Shown: positions 19,698-29,224 of the stretch, in pieces
Position numbering within the stretch: position 1 is the first letter of the stretch
Layout: each line of letters begins with the position of its first letter
From: Magnetovibrio sp.
GTDB lineage: Bacteria > Pseudomonadota > Alphaproteobacteria > Rhodospirillales > Casp-alpha2
Direction of reading: 5' to 3'
DNA: 64,000 bases
Assembly: GCA_002690705.1 (NCBI GenBank)
Contig: NZFO01000009.1
Coordinates: 54,240 to 118,239, forward strand
Translations under genes and position numbers: made by a program
Notes under the pieces: generated by a model
Told to the model about the DNA's origin: nothing
The model's database searches: none
Seen by the model: the letters and a program-made list of their open reading frames with translations, nothing else

Positions 19698-20580
19698 CTA
19701 CTCTATCAGTTCAAATGTCATGAGAAAATTACGCTGTATCGGATTGAAATTGATATCTGATATTCAATAAATAAAAGTTTTGGCCGAGTTCGTTCCGACG
19801 AACTTCAATGCCCTCAAAGTTATCGATCGTCATCGGGAAGGTAATCACCGCTAAAAGAGGTGCTTATAAAGCTGCTCCCGATTGAATGTTTTCAGCCCAT
19901 AATTTGCGGATCCTCGCCGCAACGACTTTTCACACGGTAAAACGCCGCTTCAGCACTGGAACGTCGCCAGATGGCAGAGACGCGGCTCCTAACACTTCAA
20001 AGCCGCCGGACAAATTGAATGTCATGACTGACCACCCGCTGGTATCACTAACCCACGCAACTGCCTCATTACCCCCAATATCCCCCTCGCTTATGGCTAA
20101 CAAGCTACCGTCATTCAACAATGTTAGAGCCTCTATGCCTTCATTGGATGGCATAGAGGCAAGCTCCGTGGGTGGTTTGATGGGCATTGGCCCTGTCTTT
20201 TCCGGCAAATACCGCCAGATACGATGATTACGCTCAAACGCCACAATTATCTCTCCGTCGTCACCTAGGCTCATTGACCCCGCGTCTTGGTTTGTTTTGT
20301 GCTTTAAAGGGCGGCCGCGTTTGTTTGATAAAGTATCGAGGTGTGTATTGGTTATTCCGCTCAGAGTACCATCTTGATTATACACTAACTGGGCGGCTAG
20401 CCTTTGTCCGTTATCAGATCTGGACATCACGTCATAGCTGACCCCCAGTGAGAAAAATCCACTAAAATGTTGGTCAAAGCTAAAAAGTTCAACCCTTCCG
20501 CGGAAACGCAGTTTCCCGACCAAAACGCGGTCTTTAAAATCTGGATACAGAGAAACAGGTCTTGTTAGAATGTCGACAGG
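19698..20580 (-). pseudogene. Esterase-like activity of phytase family protein, broken
   Basis: The largest open piece (19930-20523) encodes family segments such as DAGSMSLGDDGEIIVAFERN and NEGIEALTLLNDGSLLAISE. It ends at a TGA after KRRFTV, yet the same frame continues with family sequence (VVAARIRKLW, then after a TAA at 19864 APLLAVITFPMTIDNFEGIE). A shift near 19760 into another frame gives ISDINFNPIQRNFLMTFELI, the family C-terminus, ending at 19698. At the 5' end the frame is open to 20580, where a TAG cuts it off from any start. Two internal stops and a frameshift mark it as a pseudogene. Intact relatives are secreted proteins of about 320-350 residues. Confidence 0.85.
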
Positions 20581-20845
20581 CTACGTGAGCCCTGAGAATG
20601 GGGTATGACCATTAAGCAAGATATAAATAGCAGGTTAGAAACGCTAAGCAAACCATTGCGGCACAACAAAGTTGTCAAGATATATTGTGCTGCTTCTAGA
20701 ATCCAAATTTCCCAAGTTGGCGTTATTTCAGCTGTTGTGTACTAATGCTGAGTATTCAGATCGAGGGGTCCCCACTTAAGTCAGTATGAGCATAGTTCTT
20801 GGCGGAGAGTTTTTTAAAATGATAAGTGATATTCCTGAGACCACT

Positions 20846-22063
20846 CTAGCCTGTTATCTTTTTCCAAGTGGCTGCAAGTTTCTCCGCCTTTTCAATCTGT
20901 GCCTGGGTGAGGTGGACTTTAATTTTCTGTCGCAGTTTTGTTGACTTTAGATAACCAGCTTTAGATGACAGCGTTAGCCATTTATAGGCTTCAACCAGAT
21001 CTCTCCCCACCCCATAACCATCAAAGAAAAGCACGCCTAAGGTGTGCTGTGCTTGAGCGTGGCCGCCTTTAGCAGCCCTCATAAGCCATTTGGCACCTTT
21101 TTCAGGATTTTTGGGCGCGCCTATACCCCGAAGATAGCGTCTGCCGATCCAAAATAATTTATGAATGGAACCAGAGGTTTCAGCTTTAGCAACAGTAATT
21201 GCAAAATTACGTTCGCGCGTCTCTTTCGCAGCAGCTACCGCGTTCCCAGAGATACCAGTATTTCGTAGATGCGTGATATATTCATTAAAATAGTTAAGAA
21301 GGTACCGAACGTTCGGTTTGCCATGATTCCATACTTTATCTGAGTTTAAGCCTCGGGTCGTTAAATAACGTTGGAAATCAGCACACCATTTGGTTCGCAT
21401 GCTTTTTCGAAATTGTTGCATATCGCGTGTATCTCTGCGCGTGTTAAAGTCTTGGTAGGCTTTTTCTTCATAAATGAGGGCCTCACACTCTTTATCGATC
21501 TTTCGGTCTTTGCCTGTTCGTCCACGCAGATGCTGTAAACCATGTCCGACTAGCTCATGGACAATTATGGCAGCAAGTTTATCGATGGGCCATTTAACGC
21601 CAAAGCGCCCAACTACCACTAAGAAATCTTTTTGGCCTCCTTTTTTGCGTTCGAAAAAATCTGGAAAAAAGGCAGCAATAACTACACTGGCTAATTTTGA
21701 TTGAGGAAAAGAGGCATTGTAAACTAATGTCACTTTACCGTTTTTCTTTAAGGTATTGATATGGTGCGCGCTGAAAGCCGAGTATTTATAGATGTGATCA
21801 ATCGCCTGTTTAATTTTAGCAATCGCTGGCCCATTCGCTAACAGACTTACGGCGTAGGCATTAGCAGGCGGCAAAGGAACGGCGGCGATATTTATGCCAC
21901 GATAGGTCTCTTTCTTTGTGAGGGATTTCGTTTGGGCAGCTGAGTCCCATGTTAAATTTATACACAAGATAAGGATGATGGTGCTTACTAATCTGATTCT
22001 TAATCTTTTTGATGACACGGGATATTCTCGCTGGTTGGTCCGCCGTGTACGCAAGACACACAT
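20846..22063 (-). CDS. Secreted Sel1-repeat protein with an HExxH-like motif
   Basis: The 405-residue protein starts with a positively charged stretch and a hydrophobic signal sequence (about residues 24-44, ending SAAQ). The middle region contains IIVHELVGHGLQHL, a HExxH-like zinc-binding pattern (HELVGH), followed by a glutamate-rich segment. The C-terminal third has two Sel1-like repeats (WIGRRYLRGIGAPKNPEKGA and LGVLFFDGYGVGRDLVEAYK). AGAGGA lies 5-6 nt before the ATG. It sits alone between two pseudogenes. A periplasmic metallopeptidase-like role is an inference from the motif; the Sel1 call is firm. Confidence 0.8.
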   Translation of the reverse strand: MCVLRTRRTNQREYPVSSKRLRIRLVSTIILILCINLTWDSAAQTKSLTKKETYRGINIAAVPLPPANAYAVSLLANGPAIAKIKQAIDHIYKYSAFSAHHINTLKKNGKVTLVYNASFPQSKLASVVIAAFFPDFFERKKGGQKDFLVVVGRFGVKWPIDKLAAIIVHELVGHGLQHLRGRTGKDRKIDKECEALIYEEKAYQDFNTRRDTRDMQQFRKSMRTKWCADFQRYLTTRGLNSDKVWNHGKPNVRYLLNYFNEYITHLRNTGISGNAVAAAKETRERNFAITVAKAETSGSIHKLFWIGRRYLRGIGAPKNPEKGAKWLMRAAKGGHAQAQHTLGVLFFDGYGVGRDLVEAYKWLTLSSKAGYLKSTKLRQKIKVHLTQAQIEKAEKLAATWKKITG

Positions 22064-22078
22064 TTATTCCTCTCGAGA

Positions 22079-22836
22079 TTAAAAATGATCGTGAATTGCA
22101 ACTTGATCCTTTTCAAATAGGTAAACTGTGTGAGCTGCATTCTTGGTGCCGACTATCAGTGGTTGCTTAGATTGCATTAACAGCGTGGTCTGATGCGCTG
22201 TCCTCTTGACAGTAGAGAAGGGACCCCGGCTCGACAACCCATGGCAGATAAGATGTAGACGGCCAAAGAACATATTATGTATGTGGCTGAACAGGTGTAC
22301 CAATGCTCTCAAAGCGTGAGCGTTAGTCGGGTGTATTTTGTCATTATCACTAACATCTGCCCTCGTGAGTGAATGGTGAATGAATAAATACCCAGTCTCC
22401 TGAGCCGTGTGGCTAACCGTTAGACGATTATGCAACCAACCAAGACGCCCCTCGCAGAGCTTACGTCTAGTTTCTCCAACGTTTTTGGTATCCAAAAAAT
22501 CACCGTGTCCCAATTATGCCGTACCAGTATTTTTAAAAAAATCATCGTTAGACCAAGGCATATGTGGCGTAGCCTCACCGATAGCCTCACGGGTATCTTG
22601 ATTGTCGATCAGGGGATACCAAGGCATCGGCAAATAATGGAAAATGTCTACGGGTGCATCAAAGTCCGTATGCTCCGCCCAGTGACTAAGATCACAAATA
22701 ATCATGCAGAGCTCACTATCAGGAGACTGGATTTAATATTTCCAATCGATAGATCAGGTGTCTCGCGAACATCCAAATCAAATAAAAGTGAAGGTGCAGG
22801 GGTAAAATTAGTATCAGTAAGACGGGTAAATTTCAT
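22079..22836 (-). pseudogene. CpdA-like calcineurin-type phosphoesterase, broken
   Basis: Three pieces in order rebuild a cyclic-nucleotide-type phosphodiesterase. The first starts MKFTRLTDTN at 22836. After a frameshift near 22735 comes ELCMIICDLSHWAEHTDFDA and LPMPWYPLIDNQDTRE. After an in-frame TAA at 22514 come FLDTKNVGETRRKLCEGRLG, ETGYLFIHHSLTRAD and RTAHQTTLL. Besides the stop and shift, the metal-ligand motifs are eroded: LTDTN for LTDTH, ICDLSHW for TGDLxHW, DNQD for GNHD, and FGRLH for CGHxH. Even a suppressed product would therefore be inactive. Confidence 0.85.
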
Positions 22837-23469
22837 TAGTTTGTCGCGTCTGGTAATAATGTAATACCGAGTTTATCAAATTAGCGTGATTCAGTTTATC
22901 GATGAAATCGAGTGGAATAAATTACTTTTATCTCACCTTTATTTGTTCAAGAGAGTTGAAATATTTTAACTATGTTGCCAAGACAGGCGAATTATAAACA
23001 TCCAGAAAATGTCAGTTTTTAATCGGCCATCTCGTTGCAGAGGAGCATTGACTGAACGTCATAGCTTTTCCTGATAAGTGTTGGTTGAACTAACGAGGCA
23101 TGGTTGATCGATTAAGTGTGGTGTAAATAAGATGGCCTGACAGGTTTTACAATTAAGATAAAGCCCCGTTTTTTGAGAGCGATCCCTAGAATAGAGATAT
23201 TTGTTTTTCTCGGCAAAAAATTACGTATTTGCAGGCGTGGTGGACTAGGGGTTTTCCTATTCGAGTTCCCAGGTATGGTGATAGGGGTGTCTCGTGATGA
23301 CATTTCATAAAAGCCAAGAATGTCTCCTCGCTCTTGACAAATACTTGCGCAGAAAAATGGGTTCTCGTGCTGAAACAGGAGGCGATGAGTAGAAATCGCC
23401 CTAACTGACAAATTAGCAGCCTTGACTAATTAATTATTTTCCTGCGCTCAGCTGGAGACGTTCAATCTA
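22837..23469. other. Gap between the phosphoesterase remnant and cobT
   Basis: About 630 bases. A minus-strand frame of 99 codons (23112-23411) is open but has no recognisable family, no convincing ribosome site and no hydrophobic or repeat features. I do not call it a gene. No terminator for cobT is clear. Confidence 0.3.
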
Positions 23470-25311
23470 TTAACGTGCTTGTCGGACAGTGTCTCTTAAG
23501 TCATCATCGAACAACTCTGCTAGCTGTTCCATCATTGTACCTCCAAGTTCTTCCGCATCGATGATCGTCACCGCGCGGCGATAATATCGCGTAACATCAT
23601 GGCCTATGCCAATAGCCGTAATTTCAATACCAGATCGTGTTTCGATCCATTCGATAGTCTCACGAAGGTGTCTTTCCAGATAATTACCAGGATTAGCGGA
23701 TAACGTTGCGTCGTCTACTGGCGCGCCATCAGATATTACCAATAGAATTCGACGCTGTTCAGGCCTAATTAATAGGCGTTGATGCGCCCATAATAGGGCT
23801 TCGCCATCTATATTTTCCTTAAGAAGCCCCTCCCGAAGCATCAAGCCTAAATTCTTGCGAGATCGACGCCACGGTTGATCAGCAGATTTATAGATAATAT
23901 GCCGCAAATCATTTAATCGACCGGGGTTTTTTGGTTTATTATCCGTGACCCATTTCTCACGTGATTGCCCGCCTTTCCACGACCTCGTTGTAAAACCAAG
24001 AATTTCTACTTTGACGCCACAACGCTCCAGAGTGCGAGCTAGAATATCACCGCACATCGCAGCAACAGTAATCGGGCGGCCACGCATGGAGCCCGAGTTG
24101 TCGATTAAAAGGGTAACAACTGTATCTCGAAAGTTCGTATCGCGCTCCATTTTGTAGGATAATGGATACATTGGATTGGTAACAACGCGTGACAGGCGGC
24201 CAGCATCGAGAAGCCCCTCCTCGAGATCAAATTCCCATAAACGCGTTTGCTTTGCCATTAAACGTCGCTGCAAGCGATTAGCTAGTCTTGATACAACCCC
24301 TTGCATGCTAGCGAGTTGTTGATCTAGTTGGTGCCGGAGGCGATCCAATTCTTCAACATCGCATAAATCATCCGCGTTAATGACTTCATCATACTTATTT
24401 ATGAAGGGCTTATAGCGAGTCTCGGATGATGTGGAATTACGGCCCCAAGTTTCATTTTGACTACTTGGGCCGGCAGGTTCTTCGTCGCCATCACCGCTCA
24501 TAAACTGCTCTTCTTCTCCCTCACTAAATTCATTTTCGTCGGACATATCCATCTCACTGGTTTGCCCAGCAGTCATGGCTTGGTCATTGGCATCTCCATC
24601 TTCGCCTGTCTCTGCGTCATCGGCATTCTCTTCAGAATCATCCTCACTTTCTTGCTCATTAGGTTCCGTATCTTCAGTTTCCTCGTCCGCAAGATCGAGA
24701 GCGCGAATAATATCACTTACAACGTCAGAGAATTTTGCTTGGTCTGAGGGGCAGCTAGTTAACACCGTTAATTGCTCGCCAATACGTTCTTCTAACTCCT
24801 CGCGCCAGAAGTCTAATAATCTACCTGCGCTGACACGAGGAGGCTGACCAGTAATTTTTTCTCGAATTAGCATTGAGACCGCATCAATAAGATTGCTCTC
24901 ATTGCGTGTGGTAACAGAACTGAGGCCACGAGATTTGTACCGTTCATCAATTAGAACATCTAAATTCTTAGCCACACCGGAAAAATATAGAGCACCAAGA
25001 CTCTCACAACGGACTTGCTCGATTGCCTCATATACGGCCCTTGCTTCCGGTCCTTTAGGCATGTGGTCTCTGTGAACAATATTATCATGATAGCGTAATC
25101 GAAGGGCCAGAGAGTCTGAGACCCCTCGTAGCTGGGTGATGTCAGTTTTTTTTAAATCACCAATAGGGCCGGGTAATATTGCCGTTTCATCAGTAACCGT
25201 TGCTTGCCCTGGGGAAAACCCCACGTTCATAGTTTTCACTCCAGCGAGTGCTTTGAATGCTGCAGAGGTGACCCGCTTAAGCAGTTCGTTCGGTTCTTCT
25301 TTTTGAGCCAT
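23470..25311 (-). CDS. cobT: Cobaltochelatase subunit CobT
   Basis: It works with CobS and CobN in ATP-dependent insertion of cobalt into hydrogenobyrinic acid a,c-diamide in aerobic cobalamin synthesis. The N-terminal domain is followed by a strongly acidic linker (about residues 205-290, rich in D and E). A C-terminal von Willebrand A domain carries the MIDAS motif [11 protein letters not shown]. At 613 residues it is full length. It begins 12 nt after the cobS stop, as in many Alphaproteobacteria. No cobN is in this window. Confidence 0.95.
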   Translation of the reverse strand: MAQKEEPNELLKRVTSAAFKALAGVKTMNVGFSPGQATVTDETAILPGPIGDLKKTDITQLRGVSDSLALRLRYHDNIVHRDHMPKGPEARAVYEAIEQVRCESLGALYFSGVAKNLDVLIDERYKSRGLSSVTTRNESNLIDAVSMLIREKITGQPPRVSAGRLLDFWREELEERIGEQLTVLTSCPSDQAKFSDVVSDIIRALDLADEETEDTEPNEQESEDDSEENADDAETGEDGDANDQAMTAGQTSEMDMSDENEFSEGEEEQFMSGDGDEEPAGPSSQNETWGRNSTSSETRYKPFINKYDEVINADDLCDVEELDRLRHQLDQQLASMQGVVSRLANRLQRRLMAKQTRLWEFDLEEGLLDAGRLSRVVTNPMYPLSYKMERDTNFRDTVVTLLIDNSGSMRGRPITVAAMCGDILARTLERCGVKVEILGFTTRSWKGGQSREKWVTDNKPKNPGRLNDLRHIIYKSADQPWRRSRKNLGLMLREGLLKENIDGEALLWAHQRLLIRPEQRRILLVISDGAPVDDATLSANPGNYLERHLRETIEWIETRSGIEITAIGIGHDVTRYYRRAVTIIDAEELGGTMMEQLAELFDDDLRDTVRQAR

Positions 25312-25323
25312 ATCGGGTTCGTA

Positions 25324-26328
25324 TTAACTCTCGGCTGAGATGGCGGTGACGGCAGAGTCAGCTAATTCTTCACCAAAACAGCGTTGGTAATATTCTGCAA
25401 CTATAGGTCTCTCGATCTCGTCACATTTATTCAAAAATGTGAGCCTGAAGGCCATCCCTACATCGTTAAAAATTTCGGCATTTTCCGCCCACGTGAGCAC
25501 TGTACGGGGCGACATAACAGTAGAAATATCTCCGTTGATGAAACCTGCTCTACTCAAGTCAGCAACGTTCACCATGGCGTTCACCGTTTCGCGTCCCTGT
25601 GTCGTCTCATATCCCGGGGATTTGGCCAAAATGATGTTAGCCTCAGCGTTATGCGATAAGTAATTAAGTGTGGCAACAATATTCCAACGGTCCATTTGGC
25701 CCTGATTAATTTGTTGAGTGCCGTGGTATAAACCGGTTGTATCGCCGAGTCCGACTGTATTGGTTGTAGCAAAAAGTCTAAAATGATCGTGAGGGCGGAT
25801 GACGCGGTTTTGGTCAAGTAAGGTTAATTTTCCCTGCACCTCCAAAACCCGTTGAATAACAAACATCACATCGGGGCGTCCTGCATCGTATTCGTCAAAA
25901 ACGATTGCGATCGGATTTTGTAGAGCCCACGGGAGAATCCCCTCCCGAAATTCTGTTACTTGCATGCCGTCTTTAAGAACGATAGCGTCTTTGCCTACAA
26001 GGTCAATACGGCTGATATGGCTATCAAGATTAATGCGGATACACGGCCAATTTAATCTTGCTGCGACTTGTTCAATATGTGTCGATTTGCCAGTACCGTG
26101 ATAACCTTGGATCATCACTCTTCGGTTATGTGCAAACCCAGCAAGAATGGCCAGTGTCGTATCCGGATCAAAGCAATAGGTATCATCAACTTCTGGCACA
26201 TGGTCTTCTGCCTCACTAAATGCCGGAACATCCATGTGGGTCTCGATACCGAAGACATCGCGAACTGAAATTGTAGTGTCTGGTCTCATTTTGCTGAGAG
26301 TGTCGGAAGAGGGGACAGAAATATTCAT
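25324..26328 (-). CDS. cobS: Cobaltochelatase subunit CobS
   Basis: The AAA+ ATPase subunit of the aerobic cobalt chelatase. It forms a ring with CobT and drives CobN. The Walker A motif is [10 protein letters not shown] (about residue 80) and Walker B is [11 protein letters not shown]. The sensor region [12 protein letters not shown] and the Arg-finger side [11 protein letters not shown] follow. The 334-residue length is typical. It is upstream of cobT in the same operon. Together with bluB (52.1 kb) it suggests this organism makes B12. Confidence 0.95.
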   Translation of the reverse strand: MNISVPSSDTLSKMRPDTTISVRDVFGIETHMDVPAFSEAEDHVPEVDDTYCFDPDTTLAILAGFAHNRRVMIQGYHGTGKSTHIEQVAARLNWPCIRINLDSHISRIDLVGKDAIVLKDGMQVTEFREGILPWALQNPIAIVFDEYDAGRPDVMFVIQRVLEVQGKLTLLDQNRVIRPHDHFRLFATTNTVGLGDTTGLYHGTQQINQGQMDRWNIVATLNYLSHNAEANIILAKSPGYETTQGRETVNAMVNVADLSRAGFINGDISTVMSPRTVLTWAENAEIFNDVGMAFRLTFLNKCDEIERPIVAEYYQRCFGEELADSAVTAISAES

Positions 26329-26471
26329 TGCAGGAATCCCATTTTGGACTAGTTGTAATGAAAAACGCCGGTTAGAAGCCCAGCAAAAGTAGACACGTAC
26401 GGGTTGAGGGCGGCTGGGTCAAGACCGGTGAGTTGGTCACATAAATTTCAACAATTTGGTAATAAAGTACC

Positions 26472-27074
26472 TTACGTTATTAGGAAATCGAGTATTACGC
26501 GGTATGCCTCGTTGATTTCTTTAATTTGAGCATCGTCTCCGTCATTTCCAGCGGCATCAGGATGATGACGTTTCACCAACACCTTGTATGCAGCTTTGAG
26601 GCCTTTTATTTCCACTGGCATGGAAAGGCCAAGAGTTTCTAAAGCTTTTTTTATATCGAGTCCAATCGAATAGGTGGGCTCCTCAGGATGAGAGTGGGGC
26701 TTATTCAGTGATTCATGAAATACATTAAAGGGGTCTGAATAGTCTCCGCGCCAAAAAGCATTAATTTGTTCGTGCGTTGGTGGTCCATCAACTAGTGGCC
26801 ATGAGGGTCGCCGCCAAACAGTATCTGCACGACGATCGGCTTCCACCTCGTCGTCAGACATGCCATCGAAGTAGTTCCAATTTCTATTATACAGACGAGC
26901 ATGGTCTAGACAGAACCATCGATAAGAGTTTAAGTCATCTGGAGAGCGTGGCGCGCGATGTTCACCACTTTTGATACAGTTAGGCCACTCGCACAAGCGA
27001 GGTGCAGCTGATTGAGCCTTCGAGTGATCGCGAGCTAGAAGTTTTGAATTTAGTATATCGCGCTTATCTGACAT
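26472..27074 (-). CDS. J-domain (DnaJ-like) protein
   Basis: The J domain is at the C-terminus rather than the N-terminus: LETLGLSMPVEIKGLKAAYK, then VLVKRHHPDAAGND with the HPD tripeptide that stimulates Hsp70, then IKEINEAYRVI. The N-terminal 130 residues include cysteine pairs (RLCEWPNCIKSG, WFCLDHARLYN) that could bind a metal. This architecture, next to cobS, is common in Alphaproteobacteria. It is a cytosolic DnaK co-chaperone of unknown client. Confidence 0.9.
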   Translation of the reverse strand: MSDKRDILNSKLLARDHSKAQSAAPRLCEWPNCIKSGEHRAPRSPDDLNSYRWFCLDHARLYNRNWNYFDGMSDDEVEADRRADTVWRRPSWPLVDGPPTHEQINAFWRGDYSDPFNVFHESLNKPHSHPEEPTYSIGLDIKKALETLGLSMPVEIKGLKAAYKVLVKRHHPDAAGNDGDDAQIKEINEAYRVILDFLIT

Positions 27075-27349
27075 CTATTTACTATGCGGTGAAGGAAAAT
27101 ATCTGGCAAGGAAGATAAGCTTGAATCTTCAATATCGAATAAATTTATTGATTTTTTGCAACGACTGACAAGGTTTATCGATTAAGGGTTAATAATTATC
27201 ATTAATTGAGAGAAAAATGTTATAAGGAAATATATGGCCTCGTTTTTTCCAAGTAGGGGCGAATCATAAACTTTATTCGTCATCCTTTGACAATACTGGT
27301 TCAATTTTTTTCAGCACAAGTATTTTATATTGTTTAGTTAGTTTACCAA

Positions 27350-27940
27350 TCACTTATCCTCATCCGTTAATTTGTGGGTGAAGAACTCTGGCCAAATTCG
27401 TTTGACAACAGGGCCATCAGAATCATGAGCAAAGCAAGTTCCAAGAACGGCGGGCCGCCAATTTTTCGGCTTTGTGGCCTTTACTCTGGCTTCAATAATT
27501 GTTTGCATTGGAACTATGGTTTGATATGCAGTCTGAGCTACTGGACCCATAATGAGGTCGCGAATATGCGTGCATCCTTTGGTTCGGCCAATTGCTTTGC
27601 TAACCGCTTTGCGCCACCCGGGTCCGACCTTTAGTCCCTTCAAGATTTTAGCAGAAGGGGCTGCTCGCTTACAGAGATGATACGGCCACGCGGTCGTTAT
27701 CGCCTCAGCGTCAATAACTGTCATTCCATTATCGATTGTTAATCGCACTGACATATTGTGGATCGATTCGCCGGACATAATGCCTTCGCGGTCGTTGTTA
27801 TCAAAAGAGTAGGTCTTGGTGTCAGTAATGACACCCTCAATATTCCAAAAGCCATCTTCCCTCTGATAGCCATTGCATTCGATCGTCCGGGTATGAATTT
27901 TTTTTCGACTGTTAGGTCGTGATAGGGATATTGAGGACAT
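27350..27940 (-). CDS. DUF2889 domain protein
   Basis: A protein of unknown function. The family core is clear: KIHTRTIECNGYQREDGFWN, IEGVITDTKTY, GESIHNMSVRLTIDNGMTVID, then KVGPGWRKAVSKAIG and GCTHIRDLIMGPVAQTAYQT. ATG 27940 is chosen because the family homology begins just after it; the frame stays open to 28048 without family-like sequence. Length 196 residues. It is transcribed away from the TetR gene, so it may share the divergent region 27941-28106. Confidence 0.82.
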   Translation of the reverse strand: MSSISLSRPNSRKKIHTRTIECNGYQREDGFWNIEGVITDTKTYSFDNNDREGIMSGESIHNMSVRLTIDNGMTVIDAEAITTAWPYHLCKRAAPSAKILKGLKVGPGWRKAVSKAIGRTKGCTHIRDLIMGPVAQTAYQTIVPMQTIIEARVKATKPKNWRPAVLGTCFAHDSDGPVVKRIWPEFFTHKLTDEDK

Positions 27941-28106
27941 TGGATTTTCCGTGGTCGTGCGAGCTGGATCAGGCTTAAAGCCGTGACGATAATTGTTTCG
28001 GATGTCAATTCCAAAAAAACGAACGTTTGATTTGCACCATTTGACCACATTCCTAACAAATGTTAATTAGGGATTCGGGAGCTTGTGTTACTGGAGGGGT
28101 AGTGTA

Positions 28107-28736
28107 ATGCCTTTTTCACTCTCCATCGGAGAGAAATCTTCTGAGGGTTCATCACCAAGGTTGAAGCGAGATAACCGACGCGCCCAATTATTGGATGCAG
28201 CTGCGCGCAATTTCCGGGAGCAAGGTTATACTGCGGCCTCGATGCGTGATATCGCGACTGATGCCGGTATGAAGGCTGGGTCCATGTACTATTATTTTCC
28301 TTCGAAGGCTGATCTTTTAATAGCTTTGCACGAAGAAGGAACACGGCGGATCTCCAGTGCAGTCAATAAAGCGATTGAGGCAGAGCTTAAGCCTTGGGAA
28401 CGACTTGAAGCAGCAATGGCGGCCCATCTGGAAATGTTGCTCGATGGTGGAGATTATGCCCAAGTTGTAGTTAGAGAGCTTGCACTTGAAGAAAATAGCA
28501 TTCGTGTTCGATTGGTACCTCTACGTGACTCATATGAAGCAAAATTCGCAAATTTGATTGATAGTTCACCCATAAGGGAAGATGTACCTCGCCAATATTT
28601 GCGGTTAATGATTCTTGGGGCATTGAATTGGTCACGTGTTTGGTATCGCCCCGGTGGAGATGCGCCGACCTCCATTGCGCACGAGTTTTTAGAGGTTTTA
28701 CGCCCATTGGCGAATACGCAGGCAAACGGGGAATAA
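28107..28736 (+). CDS. TetR/AcrR family transcriptional regulator
   Basis: A dimeric one-component repressor-type regulator. The N-terminal helix-turn-helix is plain: LLDAAARNFREQGYTAASMR, DIATDAGMKAGSMYYYFPSK and ADLLIALHEEG. The C-terminal ligand domain includes NWSRVWYRPGG, seen in regulators of acyl-CoA metabolism. GGAGGGG 7 nt upstream fixes the start at 28107. The B12-binding subunit gene begins 4 nt after its stop, so it most likely controls the mutase operon it heads, sensing an acyl-CoA. That regulatory role is inferred from position. Confidence 0.92.
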   Translation: MPFSLSIGEKSSEGSSPRLKRDNRRAQLLDAAARNFREQGYTAASMRDIATDAGMKAGSMYYYFPSKADLLIALHEEGTRRISSAVNKAIEAELKPWERLEAAMAAHLEMLLDGGDYAQVVVRELALEENSIRVRLVPLRDSYEAKFANLIDSSPIREDVPRQYLRLMILGALNWSRVWYRPGGDAPTSIAHEFLEVLRPLANTQANGE

Positions 28737-28740
28737 ATTT

Positions 28741-29208
28741 ATGGGTCACCCATTGTCTTCTCGGCGGAACGTTCATGAAACAGCGCTGATGCTTGAAAAA
28801 TCACTCGGGAGGCCGCCCCGAGTACTTGTAACCAAAATTGGCCTTGATGGGCATGACCGAGGCTCTAGGCTCGTTGCCGGATTCCTTCGTGATGCAGGAA
28901 TGGAAGTGATTTATACAGCTCCTTGGCAGGCGATCGAAACTGTTGTTAATCAAGCGATGGAAGAAGATGTTGACGCGATTGGTATTAGCTCTTTGGCAAC
29001 TGACCACTTATTGATGCCTAAGCTTATGGTCGCCATGCGGGCAGCAGAGTTACATGATGTCATTGTTGTAGTCGGGGGGATCATCCCTGATGATGAGGTA
29101 GACATGTTAAGAGAGTCTGGCGTTGCGGAAATTTTTCATCCGGGAGCGTCACGCGAGGAGATAGTCACGAAATTATCGAATTTGATATTAGAGCGACGAG
29201 TAAATTAA
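28741..29208 (+). CDS. Cobalamin-binding (small) subunit of an acyl-CoA mutase
   Basis: A 155-residue stand-alone B12 domain like the small subunits of two-subunit mutases. The DxHxxG cobalamin-binding motif is GLDGHDRGS, with the histidine that ligates cobalt from below. [15 protein letters not shown] and [15 protein letters not shown] complete the Rossmann-like fold. It lies between the TetR regulator and the catalytic subunit gene, 16 nt from the latter, so the two proteins should form one enzyme. Confidence 0.92.
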   Translation: MGHPLSSRRNVHETALMLEKSLGRPPRVLVTKIGLDGHDRGSRLVAGFLRDAGMEVIYTAPWQAIETVVNQAMEEDVDAIGISSLATDHLLMPKLMVAMRAAELHDVIVVVGGIIPDDEVDMLRESGVAEIFHPGASREEIVTKLSNLILERRVN

Positions 29209-29224
29209 AAAAGGGGATAGTTTA

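Noticed and set aside
22430-22864. 144-codon plus-strand open frame
   Set aside because: It is antisense to the decayed phosphoesterase, whose minus-strand pieces carry clear family motifs.
23112-23411. 99-codon minus-strand open frame between the phosphoesterase remnant and cobT
   Set aside because: No ribosome site, no family resemblance and biased composition; insufficient support for a gene.
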